A stretch of 64,000 nt of DNA. Origin: Planctomycetota bacterium. GTDB taxonomy: Bacteria > Planctomycetota > UBA1135 > GCA-002686595. The position numbers and the translations under genes are program-made. Shown in pieces: positions 16,268-23,684 of the stretch. The notes below the pieces were generated by a model. That model had not been told where the DNA came from. It searched no databases and saw only the letters and a program-made list of their open reading frames with translations. The stretch spans positions 93,029 to 157,028 of the forward strand of contig JADHOC010000012.1 in the NCBI GenBank assembly GCA_016779205.1, read 5' to 3'. Position 1 is the first letter of the stretch; every line of letters starts with the position of its first letter.

Positions 16268-17662
16268 CTATCGCCCGCGGAGCTCACGCCGGAGCTTCGC
16301 GCGCTCCAGGCGGGTGTCACGACCGTTGATGCTCGCCAGCTCGAAGAGCCGCAGGGCCCGCTCGGGGTCCGCTTCCGCCCCTCGCCCGTCGCGGACGAGC
16401 TCGGCCAGCCGGAAGAGCACGTCCCCGTCCTCCTCCTCGGCCACGCAGGACTCCAGCACCCGGACCGCCTCGGCCTCATCCGGCTCGATGTCCGGCGCAC
16501 CCTCGAGGTAGCGGTCGCAGAGCCAGAGGGCCGCGTGGGCGTTCCCGCGTCCGGCGGAGCTCTTGACCAGGGTCAGGCCGCGCTCCACGTCGCGCTCCAC
16601 GCCCTCCCCCTCCATGGTCGCGAAGCCCACGTTGGCGACCGCATAGGGGTCGCCGAACTCCATGGCCTGGCGGTAGTACTCCATGGCGCGGGCCCGGTCC
16701 TCGTCCACGAACTTGCCGTACCAATAGAGCACGCCGAGGTAGGTGATGGCCGACGCGTGGCCGCGCTCGGCGGCGCTGCGCATCCACTTCAACCCCGCCT
16801 CCTTGTCCTGCTCCAGGCCCGGGCCGTCGAGGAGCCGGTCCGCGAGGTCATGGGCCACCTCGCTGTTGGTCTCGGCGAGCTGCTCGAGCAGCACCCGGCC
16901 AGCCTCCGGGTCCGGCTCACAGCCGGTGCCGTCCACCATGGCGAAGGCCAGCCAGATCTCGGACCCAGCGTGTCCCAGGGCAGCAGCCTGCTCACGGAGG
17001 CCGTAGGCGCGCGCCTCGTCCTCGCGGACGCCCTCGCCGTTCTGGTAGCAGATGGCCAGGTTCGCGATGGCGGTGGGGTCCTCCTCGGCGGCGGCCGCGC
17101 GGTACCAGCGCAGCATCTCGGAGAGGTCCTGGGGCACGCCCTCGCCGAAGCGGTGTCGGTATCCGAGGGTGACCATGGCGGAGGTGTCCCCCCCGTCGGC
17201 CGCCAGACGCAGCCAGCCCAGGGCCGCGGCGTCATCGTCCAGCTCCTCCTCGAAGAGCTCGCCCAGGAGGCCAGCGCAGGCGGAGTCGGAGTGCTGCTCC
17301 CAGCCCTCCTCGAGGATCTCTACCGCCCGCGCGACGTCGCGAACCTGACTGTCGGCGGCGCTCAGGAGCTGACCGAGGTCTAGGTGGACGTCGTCGCTCC
17401 CGGCGCTGAATGCGCGTTCGTACCAGTCGAGGGCGGCGATCTCATCCACGTCCACCCCGAGCCCGCCGTGGTAGCAGCGGCCCAGCGCCGCCATGGCGTC
17501 CACGTGCCCCTCTCCCGCCGCGCGCGCGAGCCAGCGGAAGGCGGTGGAGGCGCTCTCCGGGACACCGAGCCCGTCGGAGTACCTGAGCGCCAGGTCGAAC
17601 TGGGCGTCGAGGTCCCCCTTGCGGGCCCTTGAACGGAGCATCTCGACTTCGAGGTCAGCCAT
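16268..17662 (-). CDS. Sel1-like repeat protein
   Basis: A 464-residue protein made almost entirely of Sel1 (SLR) helical repeats, each with the A-x-x-x-L-G-x-x-Y-x-x-G-x-G-V pattern. Examples are AMAALGRCYHGGLGVDVD, AMVTLGYRHRFGEGVPQD, AIANLAICYQNGEGVRED and AITYLGVLYWYGKFVDED. There is no signal peptide or membrane segment, so it should be cytoplasmic. Sel1 proteins mediate protein-protein contacts in signalling or stress responses. No partner is suggested by the neighbours; it is divergent from the small CxxC gene at 17811. Confidence 0.88.
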   Translation of the reverse strand: MADLEVEMLRSRARKGDLDAQFDLALRYSDGLGVPESASTAFRWLARAAGEGHVDAMAALGRCYHGGLGVDVDEIAALDWYERAFSAGSDDVHLDLGQLLSAADSQVRDVARAVEILEEGWEQHSDSACAGLLGELFEEELDDDAAALGWLRLAADGGDTSAMVTLGYRHRFGEGVPQDLSEMLRWYRAAAAEEDPTAIANLAICYQNGEGVREDEARAYGLREQAAALGHAGSEIWLAFAMVDGTGCEPDPEAGRVLLEQLAETNSEVAHDLADRLLDGPGLEQDKEAGLKWMRSAAERGHASAITYLGVLYWYGKFVDEDRARAMEYYRQAMEFGDPYAVANVGFATMEGEGVERDVERGLTLVKSSAGRGNAHAALWLCDRYLEGAPDIEPDEAEAVRVLESCVAEEEDGDVLFRLAELVRDGRGAEADPERALRLFELASINGRDTRLERAKLRRELRGR

Positions 17663-17810
17663 GCCATCGCGCCCCGCCCGAACTCCTGGAGCCGATCGGG
17701 GGCTTCAGAGGGGAGGGAGGCGTGCCGATATCGTAGGGACCTGGGGGCCGCGAATGTGGCGGATCCGGCGGACTTGGTCGGTTCCGGTCCCAGGGACCTG
17801 TTCCCAGCCC

Positions 17811-18092
17811 ATGTCCACTCCCCGCTCCCGCGACGCCAACCCCGGCGGCCCCCGCTCGACCCCGACGGGGCTCGCCGCCTGCCTGGGGTGCCGGCACCTG
17901 TACTCCACCTGGCGCCCCGAGCGTCCGCGCGGGTGCCGCGCCTACGGCTTCGAGTCCGCCGCGTGGCCGTCCGCCGTCGTGGAGCAGTCCTCCGGCCAGG
18001 GCTGCACGCTCTTCGAGCACCGGGCCCAGGGCCCCGAGCAGGCGACCGACTCGCGGCAACGGGGGACCCACGGGGGCGGTCTTTACGGCTGA
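17811..18092 (+). CDS. Small CxxC-containing conserved protein
   Basis: A 93-residue protein whose core has the spacing of a short, widespread family of unknown function: CLGCRHLYSTWRPERPRGCR, then AYGFESAAWPSAVVEQSSG and C-x-x-F. Four cysteines (two in CxxC, one in GCR, one in QGCTLF) could bind a metal such as zinc. Relatives are sometimes labelled uracil-DNA glycosylase, which I do not believe the motifs support. ATG 17811 is the start nearest the conserved core. The tail after the fourth cysteine is low-complexity. Confidence 0.72.
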   Translation: MSTPRSRDANPGGPRSTPTGLAACLGCRHLYSTWRPERPRGCRAYGFESAAWPSAVVEQSSGQGCTLFEHRAQGPEQATDSRQRGTHGGGLYG

Positions 18093-18135
18093 CCCCCGTC
18101 CTCGCTCGTCGTTAGGTCCCGAGCTGCCCGGGCAC

Positions 18136-18141
18136 TAGGCT
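18136..18141 (+). promoter_or_regulatory. TAGGCT box 7 nt before fbp
   Basis: ACTAGGCT, spacer CTGGGCC, then ATG at 18149. A TTAGGT 18 bases upstream of the box could serve as a -35 element. No Shine-Dalgarno sequence lies between box and start. Confidence 0.5.
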
Positions 18142-18148
18142 CTGGGCC

Positions 18149-19150
18149 ATGGACAACGACACCCTGACCGCCGGGCACAACCTCACGTCGCTCCAGACGT
18201 TCCTGATCTCGGAGCGCTCGAAGTACCCCCACGCCACGGGCCGGTACACGATGGTGCTCTCCGCGCTCTCGCTGGCGGGCAAGTTCATCGCAGCCCGCTG
18301 CCGCCGCGCCCGCCTCGAGGACGTGCTGGGCGCCATGGGCTCGGACAACGTCCAGGGGGAGGCCCAGCAGAAGCTGGACGTGATCGCCAACGAGGCGTTG
18401 ATCCGCTCCCTCGGCTCCCGGCCCGGGGTGGCGGTGGTCGCGTCGGAGGAGGACGACAATCCGATCGTCCTCAGCAACGACACCTCCGGGGAGAGGCCCT
18501 ACGTGGTGCTCTTCGACCCCCTCGACGGCTCCTCCAACCTCGACGTCTGCGGCAGCGTCGGGACCATCTTCAGCATCCTCCTCCACGACCGCCGGGCCGA
18601 ACACGTGGAGGAGAGCGCGCTCCAGCCGGGCCTCCGCCAGGTGGGCGCCGGCTACGTCCTCTACGGTCCCTCCACGGTGCTCGTCCTGACCGCGGGAACT
18701 GGCGTGCAGATGTTCGTGCTCGACCCCACCATCGGATCGTTCCTCCTGGTGGACGACGACGTCCGCATCCCCGAGGCAGGCAAGTCGTACTCCATGAACA
18801 CGGCCAACCTCGGCTCGTGCCCCGAGGGCTACCAGCGCTACGTGGAGTGGGCCAACGGGAGCGGGTACTCCATGCGCTACGCCGGCGCCATGGTGGCGGA
18901 CGTGCACCGCATCCTCATGAAGGGCGGCGTCTTCCTCTACCCGCCCACCGCCAGCGCCCCGAGCGGCAAGCTGCGCCTCATGTACGAGTGCAACCCCATG
19001 GCCATGCTCATGGAGCAGGCCGGCGGCAAGTCCTACTCGGGCACCCAGCGCACCATGGAGATCCAGCCCGACGCCCTGCACCAGCGGGTCCCCGTGGTGC
19101 TCGGCAGCCCGGACGAGGTCGATCACGTCCTGCGGCACATCTCAAGCTGA
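18149..19150 (+). CDS. fbp: Class 1 fructose-1,6-bisphosphatase
   Basis: Hydrolyses fructose-1,6-bisphosphate to fructose-6-phosphate in gluconeogenesis. It has 333 residues, normal for class 1. The metal-binding motif is FDPLDGSSNLDV at about 120-131, preceded by VVASEEDDNPI. The sugar-phosphate site KGGVFLYPPT and CNPMAMLMEQAGGKS are present near the C-terminus. The stop (TGA 19148-19150) is followed at once by about 215 bases that read as coding in the +1 frame, described separately. Transaldolase at 58099 is the only other sugar-phosphate core enzyme in the window. Confidence 0.96.
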   Translation: MDNDTLTAGHNLTSLQTFLISERSKYPHATGRYTMVLSALSLAGKFIAARCRRARLEDVLGAMGSDNVQGEAQQKLDVIANEALIRSLGSRPGVAVVASEEDDNPIVLSNDTSGERPYVVLFDPLDGSSNLDVCGSVGTIFSILLHDRRAEHVEESALQPGLRQVGAGYVLYGPSTVLVLTAGTGVQMFVLDPTIGSFLLVDDDVRIPEAGKSYSMNTANLGSCPEGYQRYVEWANGSGYSMRYAGAMVADVHRILMKGGVFLYPPTASAPSGKLRLMYECNPMAMLMEQAGGKSYSGTQRTMEIQPDALHQRVPVVLGSPDEVDHVLRHISS

Positions 19151-19154
19151 GGCC

Positions 19155-19364
19155 CTGAGCGGCGATATCGCCCGTGTCTGGGAGGGCACCGGACACCGTG
19201 AGCTGGAGTCGTCGGACCTCCCGGGGGCCGAGGACGCGTACCGGCGATCCCTCGAACTCCTCCAGCGAGCCTGGGCCCCCGATGGAGCCCGGCTGGCCGT
19301 CGAGAGGGCCTGGCCGCAGGTGTCACCGCAGCTGCTCGACTGGTGGCAGCAGAGCGACGACTAG
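19155..19364 (+). CDS. Coding-like stretch after fbp with no standard start
   Basis: The frame ending at TAG 19362 is open through the fbp stop and shows strong G/C bias at third codon positions, as real genes here do. It reads GDIARVWEGTGHRELESS, later AEDAYRRSLELLQRAWAP and ends LLDWWQQSDD. There is no ATG, GTG or TTG in the frame after the fbp region; CTG 19155 is the first candidate. It is in +1 frame relative to fbp, so a frameshift at AGC-TGA could append it to Fbp. A decayed gene or a sequence error are the other options. No family recognised. Confidence 0.4.
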   Translation: MSGDIARVWEGTGHRELESSDLPGAEDAYRRSLELLQRAWAPDGARLAVERAWPQVSPQLLDWWQQSDD

Positions 19365-19398
19365 CCCCGCCGCCGGGAGGCCTCGCCGCGGAGGGGAC

Positions 19399-21036
19399 CT
19401 AGCGTCGTAGGTCTCGCAGCACGCGGAGCTCCGGGTCCACCTCGACCTCGGCCTCCCCCACCTCCAGGGTCGCCTGGCCACCCTCCATGGGGACGCGGCG
19501 CGCCTCGCCGCCGACCATGACCTCCACCGGCATGGGGAAGGGCAGCTCGTCCGGCGCCTCCCAGCGCAGGCTCAGCGTCCCTCCGTCACGCTCCACTGCG
19601 AGAACCGGCAGGGGGCCGCGCCGCAGGTAGACCTCGAAGAACCACCCGAGCTTGCGCTCCGAGACCTCCTCGGCGATGGCGAGCAGCTCGTCCGTATCGC
19701 TGAAGCGAACCGCCGAACCGTCGGTGGTCTTCTCCAGCTCAGGGTCCGGGTACGCCCAGCGCCGAAGAACCTTGAAGAAGGTCTCATCCCCGAGGAGCCA
19801 GCGCAGGGAGTGGCAAACCCACGACCCCTTGAAGTAGATGTCGCCGCCCGGGGCATCGGTGCCCGTCTTGGAGAAGTAGATCGAGTCGCTGGTGCGCGGC
19901 GGCGCGGGCGCCACCGGGGCGTTGTTCATCACCCGCAGCAGGTCGATCTTCATCTTCTTCTGGTACGCCTCGCGGCCGAAGCGCTCCTCGAGGTAGAGCG
20001 GCTGCATGTACGTGCCGATCCCCTCGTGGATCCAGAAGTCGGCCCAGTCCCGCGCGGTCACGAGGTTCGCCCACCACTCGTGTGCCAGCTCGTGGTGGTG
20101 CAGCCAGTCGTAGTCGAAGTTCGGGTCGCCGCGGTACTTGTTGCCGTAGGCGATGATCGACTGGTGCTCCATCCCCAGGTGCGGGGTCTCCACGACCCCG
20201 TACTTGTCCCCCCGGAAGGGGTAAGGCCCGCAGAAACGCTCGAAGAAGCGCAGGTGCTCGAGGATCTCCGCCATGAAGGCCTGGCCCTTCTCCTTGTTCT
20301 CCGGCAGCACCCAGAAGATGACCGGGAACGTGTCCCCCGCGACGCTCTCGAGGGAGCCCACGAGCTCCACATAGGGCGCCGCGTTGAAGGCCACCGTGTA
20401 GTTGGCGATGGGCGTCGAGACCCGCCACTGCGACGTGGTCTTGCCGTCGAGGGTCGAGCTCCCGATCCGGCGACCGTTGGTCGCCACCACGAGCCCCTCG
20501 GGGACCGTGAAGGAGAGGTCCATGGACTCCGGCTTGTCCGAGGGGTGGTCCTTGCAGGGCCACCACAGGTCGGCGCCCTCCCCCTGGCAGCTGGTGGCGA
20601 TCCACGGCTCTCCGTCGGCCTCCGACCAGGTGAAGCCGCCCTCCCAGGGCGGACGCTCCGCCTCGTGGGGCACCCCGCCGTACTCCACGACCACCTTGAA
20701 GTCCTCCCCCGCCACGTCCGTGAACGCGGAGGACCCGATCCAGATGTCACCACCCTGTCGACTGAAGCCCAGGGGCAGCAGCTCGTCCTTGCCGCCGAGG
20801 ATCCGCGAGACCTCGAGGCCCGGGTCGAGCTGGAGCACGATCTCGCGCGTCGGTTCGAGCAGCCGCGCCGTCATGGTCAGGGAGCCCAGGATCGACCTCG
20901 ACTCGGGGCTCACCTCGAGTTCGAGGCCGTAGTGGAGCACGTCGAAGGCCGCTTGCTCCTCCATGAGCACGCCCCCCGAGGTGTTCTGGGCGGCTTCCTG
21001 GGGCGAGAGGGCGGCGAGGAGGAGCAGTGCGATCAT
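19399..21036 (-). CDS. Secreted M1-family metallo-aminopeptidase
   Basis: Zinc peptidase of the gluzincin M1 clan, 545 residues, with an N-terminal export signal (MIALLLLAALSPQEAAQ). The zinc site is HHELAHEWWANLV at about residue 309 (HExxH), with the third ligand in FWIHEGIGTYMQ 18-19 residues later. The preceding GMEHQSIIAYGNKY is the substrate-binding GxMEN-type region in divergent form. Members remove N-terminal residues from peptides. It lacks the large C-terminal helical domain of PepN, so it is the short form. It overlaps the upstream exonuclease gene by 4 bases. Confidence 0.9.
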   Translation of the reverse strand: MIALLLLAALSPQEAAQNTSGGVLMEEQAAFDVLHYGLELEVSPESRSILGSLTMTARLLEPTREIVLQLDPGLEVSRILGGKDELLPLGFSRQGGDIWIGSSAFTDVAGEDFKVVVEYGGVPHEAERPPWEGGFTWSEADGEPWIATSCQGEGADLWWPCKDHPSDKPESMDLSFTVPEGLVVATNGRRIGSSTLDGKTTSQWRVSTPIANYTVAFNAAPYVELVGSLESVAGDTFPVIFWVLPENKEKGQAFMAEILEHLRFFERFCGPYPFRGDKYGVVETPHLGMEHQSIIAYGNKYRGDPNFDYDWLHHHELAHEWWANLVTARDWADFWIHEGIGTYMQPLYLEERFGREAYQKKMKIDLLRVMNNAPVAPAPPRTSDSIYFSKTGTDAPGGDIYFKGSWVCHSLRWLLGDETFFKVLRRWAYPDPELEKTTDGSAVRFSDTDELLAIAEEVSERKLGWFFEVYLRRGPLPVLAVERDGGTLSLRWEAPDELPFPMPVEVMVGGEARRVPMEGGQATLEVGEAEVEVDPELRVLRDLRR

Positions 21037-21947
21037 GGGTTCGTCCGATGAGGGACCGCGTCGAGGCGTCCGGAGAGGCCGAAGCGATCGAGCAGGGGCC
21101 CCAGGGTACCCGGGTCCGCGCCGCGATAGGCGAGGCGGTCCAGCGTGGCGTCCAGGGGAGCGTCCGTCGCGCAGGTGGCGAGGTCCCGCGAGAGGAACGC
21201 GGCCTCGCGGTGCTCCGCGAGCTTCTTGCCGAGGGTCCGAGCCCCGCGGATCGTGAGCCCGGCCACGCGGTCGAGGTCACCGTAGAGCTCATCGAGGTCC
21301 GCGAACTCCTGCAGCAGCGCCACGGCGGTCTTGGGGCCGACCCCGCGCACCCCGGGGATGTTGTCCACGCTGTCCCCCGCCAGCCCCAGGAGCTCCCGGA
21401 TCTGCTCGGGCCGGACCCCGAAGCGCTCGACCACGTCCGCTGGCCCGAGGCGTGTCCCCCGGGCGAAGTCCAGGAACCAGGTCCGCTCATCCACCAGCTG
21501 GGCGAGGTCCTTGTCCGCGGTGACCACCACGGTCTCCTCGACCTCGGGCGAGAAGCGGACCTTGGCGGTCGCCACGAGGTCGTCCGCCTCGTAGCGATCG
21601 TCGATGCAGCAGAAGGCGCCCATGGCCGCCGCGACCTCCTGACAGCGATCGAGCTGCGCGACGAGGTCCTCGTCCGGCAGGTCACGGTTCGCCTTGTACT
21701 CCGGATAGACGTCGTTCCGGAAGCTCGTGGTCAGGCTGCCGTCGAAGGCCACGAGCAGGTGCTCGGGGCGCTCCTCGCGGATGAACCGCGCCAGCATGTC
21801 GACGAACCCCCGCACGGCGTTGATCGGGCGTCCCTCGGGATCCGTGAGGGACGAGGGGAGCGAGAAGAAGGCCCGGAAGATGTACGGGCTGGCGTCGACC
21901 AGGTGCAGGCGCCGCGGGGCCGCCCCGGCGTGGGCTTGGTTCTGCAT
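21033..21947 (-). CDS. Stand-alone 5'-3' exonuclease (Pol I N-domain type)
   Basis: Flap/5'-nuclease homologue of 304 residues without an attached polymerase. Metal-site motifs are LVDASPYIFRAFF (D18), LLVAFDGSLTTSFR, YEADDLVATA and TADKDLAQLV. The helix-hairpin-helix DNA-binding element is GDSVDNIPGVRGVGPKTA. Similar stand-alone proteins such as Xni/ExoIX or phage T5 nuclease process flaps and RNA primers. A full polA may exist elsewhere. The ATG at 21947 is preceded by a TACCCT box. Pairing with an M1 peptidase by ATGA overlap is unexplained. Confidence 0.9.
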   Translation of the reverse strand: MQNQAHAGAAPRRLHLVDASPYIFRAFFSLPSSLTDPEGRPINAVRGFVDMLARFIREERPEHLLVAFDGSLTTSFRNDVYPEYKANRDLPDEDLVAQLDRCQEVAAAMGAFCCIDDRYEADDLVATAKVRFSPEVEETVVVTADKDLAQLVDERTWFLDFARGTRLGPADVVERFGVRPEQIRELLGLAGDSVDNIPGVRGVGPKTAVALLQEFADLDELYGDLDRVAGLTIRGARTLGKKLAEHREAAFLSRDLATCATDAPLDATLDRLAYRGADPGTLGPLLDRFGLSGRLDAVPHRTNP

Positions 21948-21956
21948 GACCCGCCG

Positions 21957-21962
21957 AGGGTA
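21957..21962 (-). promoter_or_regulatory. TACCCT box 9 nt before the exonuclease start
   Basis: On the minus strand, TTACCCT, spacer CGGCGGGTC, then ATG at 21947. It would drive the exonuclease and M1 peptidase genes together. Confidence 0.45.
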
Positions 21963-22016
21963 ACAGCGCCGCTCGAGATGATCGCCGTGGCGCGCCCCCA
22001 GGGGCCGCCGGACCGC

Positions 22017-22256
22017 TCAGGCCCGCCGCGCCCGGGCATCCGCCCGGTAACCGGCGAGCCTCTCGACCGCTCCCGGCAGCTCGGGATCCAGGTCGAGCGC
22101 GTGCTCGAGGTGCCGGATCGCCTCCACGGTGCGCCCCTGGGCCTCGAGGACCACCGCGAGGTGGTGGTGGGCCTGCGGCAGTTCAGGGGCCATGGCGAGG
22201 GTGGCCCTGAGCCGCACCTCGGCTTGCTCGTACTCGCCGCGGAGGTGAGGTTCCAC
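22017..22256 (-). CDS. Small TPR protein
   Basis: At least 79 residues from a GTG at 22256, with two tetratricopeptide-like helical pairs: GEYEQAEVRLRATLAMAPEL and AHHHLAVVLEAQGRTVEAIR, then LEHALDLDPELPGAVERL. The same frame stays open upstream to a stop near 22402 but has no ATG, GTG or TTG there. A good ATG at 22387 is in another frame, and the octamer repeat at 22338-22365 lies between. The true N-terminus may therefore depend on repeat number. No partner is suggested by position; it is co-directional with the exonuclease 69 bases downstream. Confidence 0.6.
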   Translation of the reverse strand: MEPHLRGEYEQAEVRLRATLAMAPELPQAHHHLAVVLEAQGRTVEAIRHLEHALDLDPELPGAVERLAGYRADARARRA

Positions 22257-22627
22257 CGCGCGGCGGAGGGGCTTCAGCAGATCTCGCGCCGACGGTCCGG
22301 TGCAGGGAGCCAGGCGCGCCGCACCCGAAGGCGCGGCGCTGGCAGGCTGGCAGGCTGGCAGGCTGATGGGTGGATTCGCGGGCGCATGGCGATGGGATCA
22401 GGCCGCGTGTCCGCGCGAGGGGTCCCGCGCTTCACTCGACTGTTCGACCATCCGGGCCCGGTGCTTTAGGGATTTTCGACGACCCCCGCCTGGCGCATCG
22501 GGAGCCTCCTCTCCCCCAGGGAATCGCTCCCCCCATTCGGCGGTATCGGGATCCCTGGAACCCTCTATCCTGGGTCCGCCTCGCGGGCTTGAACGGCCCA
22601 ACGAATCCTCGATCCAGAGAGCTCTCG
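22257..22627. other. Intergenic region before the cytochrome gene
   Basis: These 371 bases hold the octamer tandem repeat (22338-22365), the out-of-frame ATG at 22387 facing the TPR gene, and on the plus strand TATCCT at 22566-22571. That last box could be the promoter of the cytochrome gene with a leader of roughly 50 bases. No further gene is seen. Confidence 0.5.
22338..22365. repeat. Octamer tandem repeat, 3.5 copies
   Basis: GCTGGCAG occurs three times in tandem followed by GCTG. In the minus-strand reading it is CTGCCAGC and lies between ATG 22387 and the TPR gene. Removing one 8-base unit brings that ATG into frame with the TPR protein. Confidence 0.85.
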
Positions 22628-23680
22628 ATGACGCTTCAAAGACTCCTCTTGGCCGCAGGCGCGGCCTCGGTGCTCGTCGCCTTCGCCACGCCGGAAGGCC
22701 CGGCGACTCCCGCCCCCCTGAAGACCCCCGACGGGCTCGACGCGAAGGCTCTGTACATGGAGCACTGCGCCAGCTGCCATGGGGAGACCGGCGACGGGAA
22801 GGGCAACGAGGAGCTCGAGCGCCCCGCCCGGAGCTTCCTGCTCGGCGGCTACTCCTACGGCAACACCCAGAACGCCGTGCGACGCTCCGTCATCCACGGG
22901 ATCCCCGGAACGCCCATGCCCGCCTTTGGAGCCACCCTCGGCGCCGACGAGATCAACGCGGTCGCGGACTACGTGATCAGCCTCGGCCCTCCGGGCACCA
23001 TCGTGCAGCCCGGGGAGAGCGTCCTCGTGGTCGAGGACCGCCCGATGGTCGTCAAGGGCATGATGCCCGCCCACGAGCAGGGGGCCTTCCGCGAACCCCG
23101 GAGCCTCGTCGTTGGCTTCCCCAACGGCACGACCTTCCAGTTCCGCGCCGAGGACAGCCGCCTCCTGACAGTTCGACAGGGCGAATTCCTGGACCGGCGC
23201 GACTGGGGCGGCCGCGGCGGCGCCGAGCTGCAGCCCCTCGGCTCCCTCACCTGGAAGGCCAGCCGCGCCTCCCGCGACTTCACCGAGTTCTCGGACGCGA
23301 AGACCGGGAAGGGCCTCCGCCGCAAAGTCAAGCGCACCGAGATCAAGGGTGACGACGTCTGGATTCACTTCGACCTCATCGACGGGGCAGGCGACCGCTT
23401 CGGCGGCGGCCAGGAGTTCCTGTCCTTCCTGATGGTGAATGACGTCCCCGTCCCCATGCGCGCCATCCTCGGCAGCGGAGAAGGCCGCGCGATCGCGCTC
23501 AGCGAGCTGCCCGGGAAGAAGAGCCGCGCCAGCAATTCGATCGACGTCACGACCACCCCGAACGGCCTCGTGGCGTGCGCCCTCGATGACGCTCCCAACA
23601 TGCGCATCTACCTCCACGCCCCCGCGTGGACCCCCTCGCTCGCCGCTGCCTTTGACGCCTCGCTCCAGAAGAAGGACTGA
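22628..23680 (+). CDS. Secreted cytochrome c-type protein with C-terminal beta domain
   Basis: Exported protein of 350 residues. After the signal segment (LLLAAGAASVLVAFATP) comes one c-type heme site, HCASCHGETGDGKGNEE at about 46-62, with a distal methionine candidate in IPGTPMPAFGATL. The rest (about residues 125-350) is a beta-rich domain of unknown role. The next gene, 4 bases on, encodes a dehydrogenase-type propeller without its own heme, so this protein may accept its electrons. Planctomycete CxxCH dehydrogenases often have both parts in one chain; here they are split. The start is the first ATG giving a signal peptide. Confidence 0.82.
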   Translation: MTLQRLLLAAGAASVLVAFATPEGPATPAPLKTPDGLDAKALYMEHCASCHGETGDGKGNEELERPARSFLLGGYSYGNTQNAVRRSVIHGIPGTPMPAFGATLGADEINAVADYVISLGPPGTIVQPGESVLVVEDRPMVVKGMMPAHEQGAFREPRSLVVGFPNGTTFQFRAEDSRLLTVRQGEFLDRRDWGGRGGAELQPLGSLTWKASRASRDFTEFSDAKTGKGLRRKVKRTEIKGDDVWIHFDLIDGAGDRFGGGQEFLSFLMVNDVPVPMRAILGSGEGRAIALSELPGKKSRASNSIDVTTTPNGLVACALDDAPNMRIYLHAPAWTPSLAAAFDASLQKKD

Positions 23681-23684
23681 CCCG

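Noticed and set aside
16090..16329. Small plus-strand frame between apt and the Sel1 gene
   Set aside because: Becomes arginine/alanine-rich antisense to the Sel1 gene; the opening residues match no family I know.
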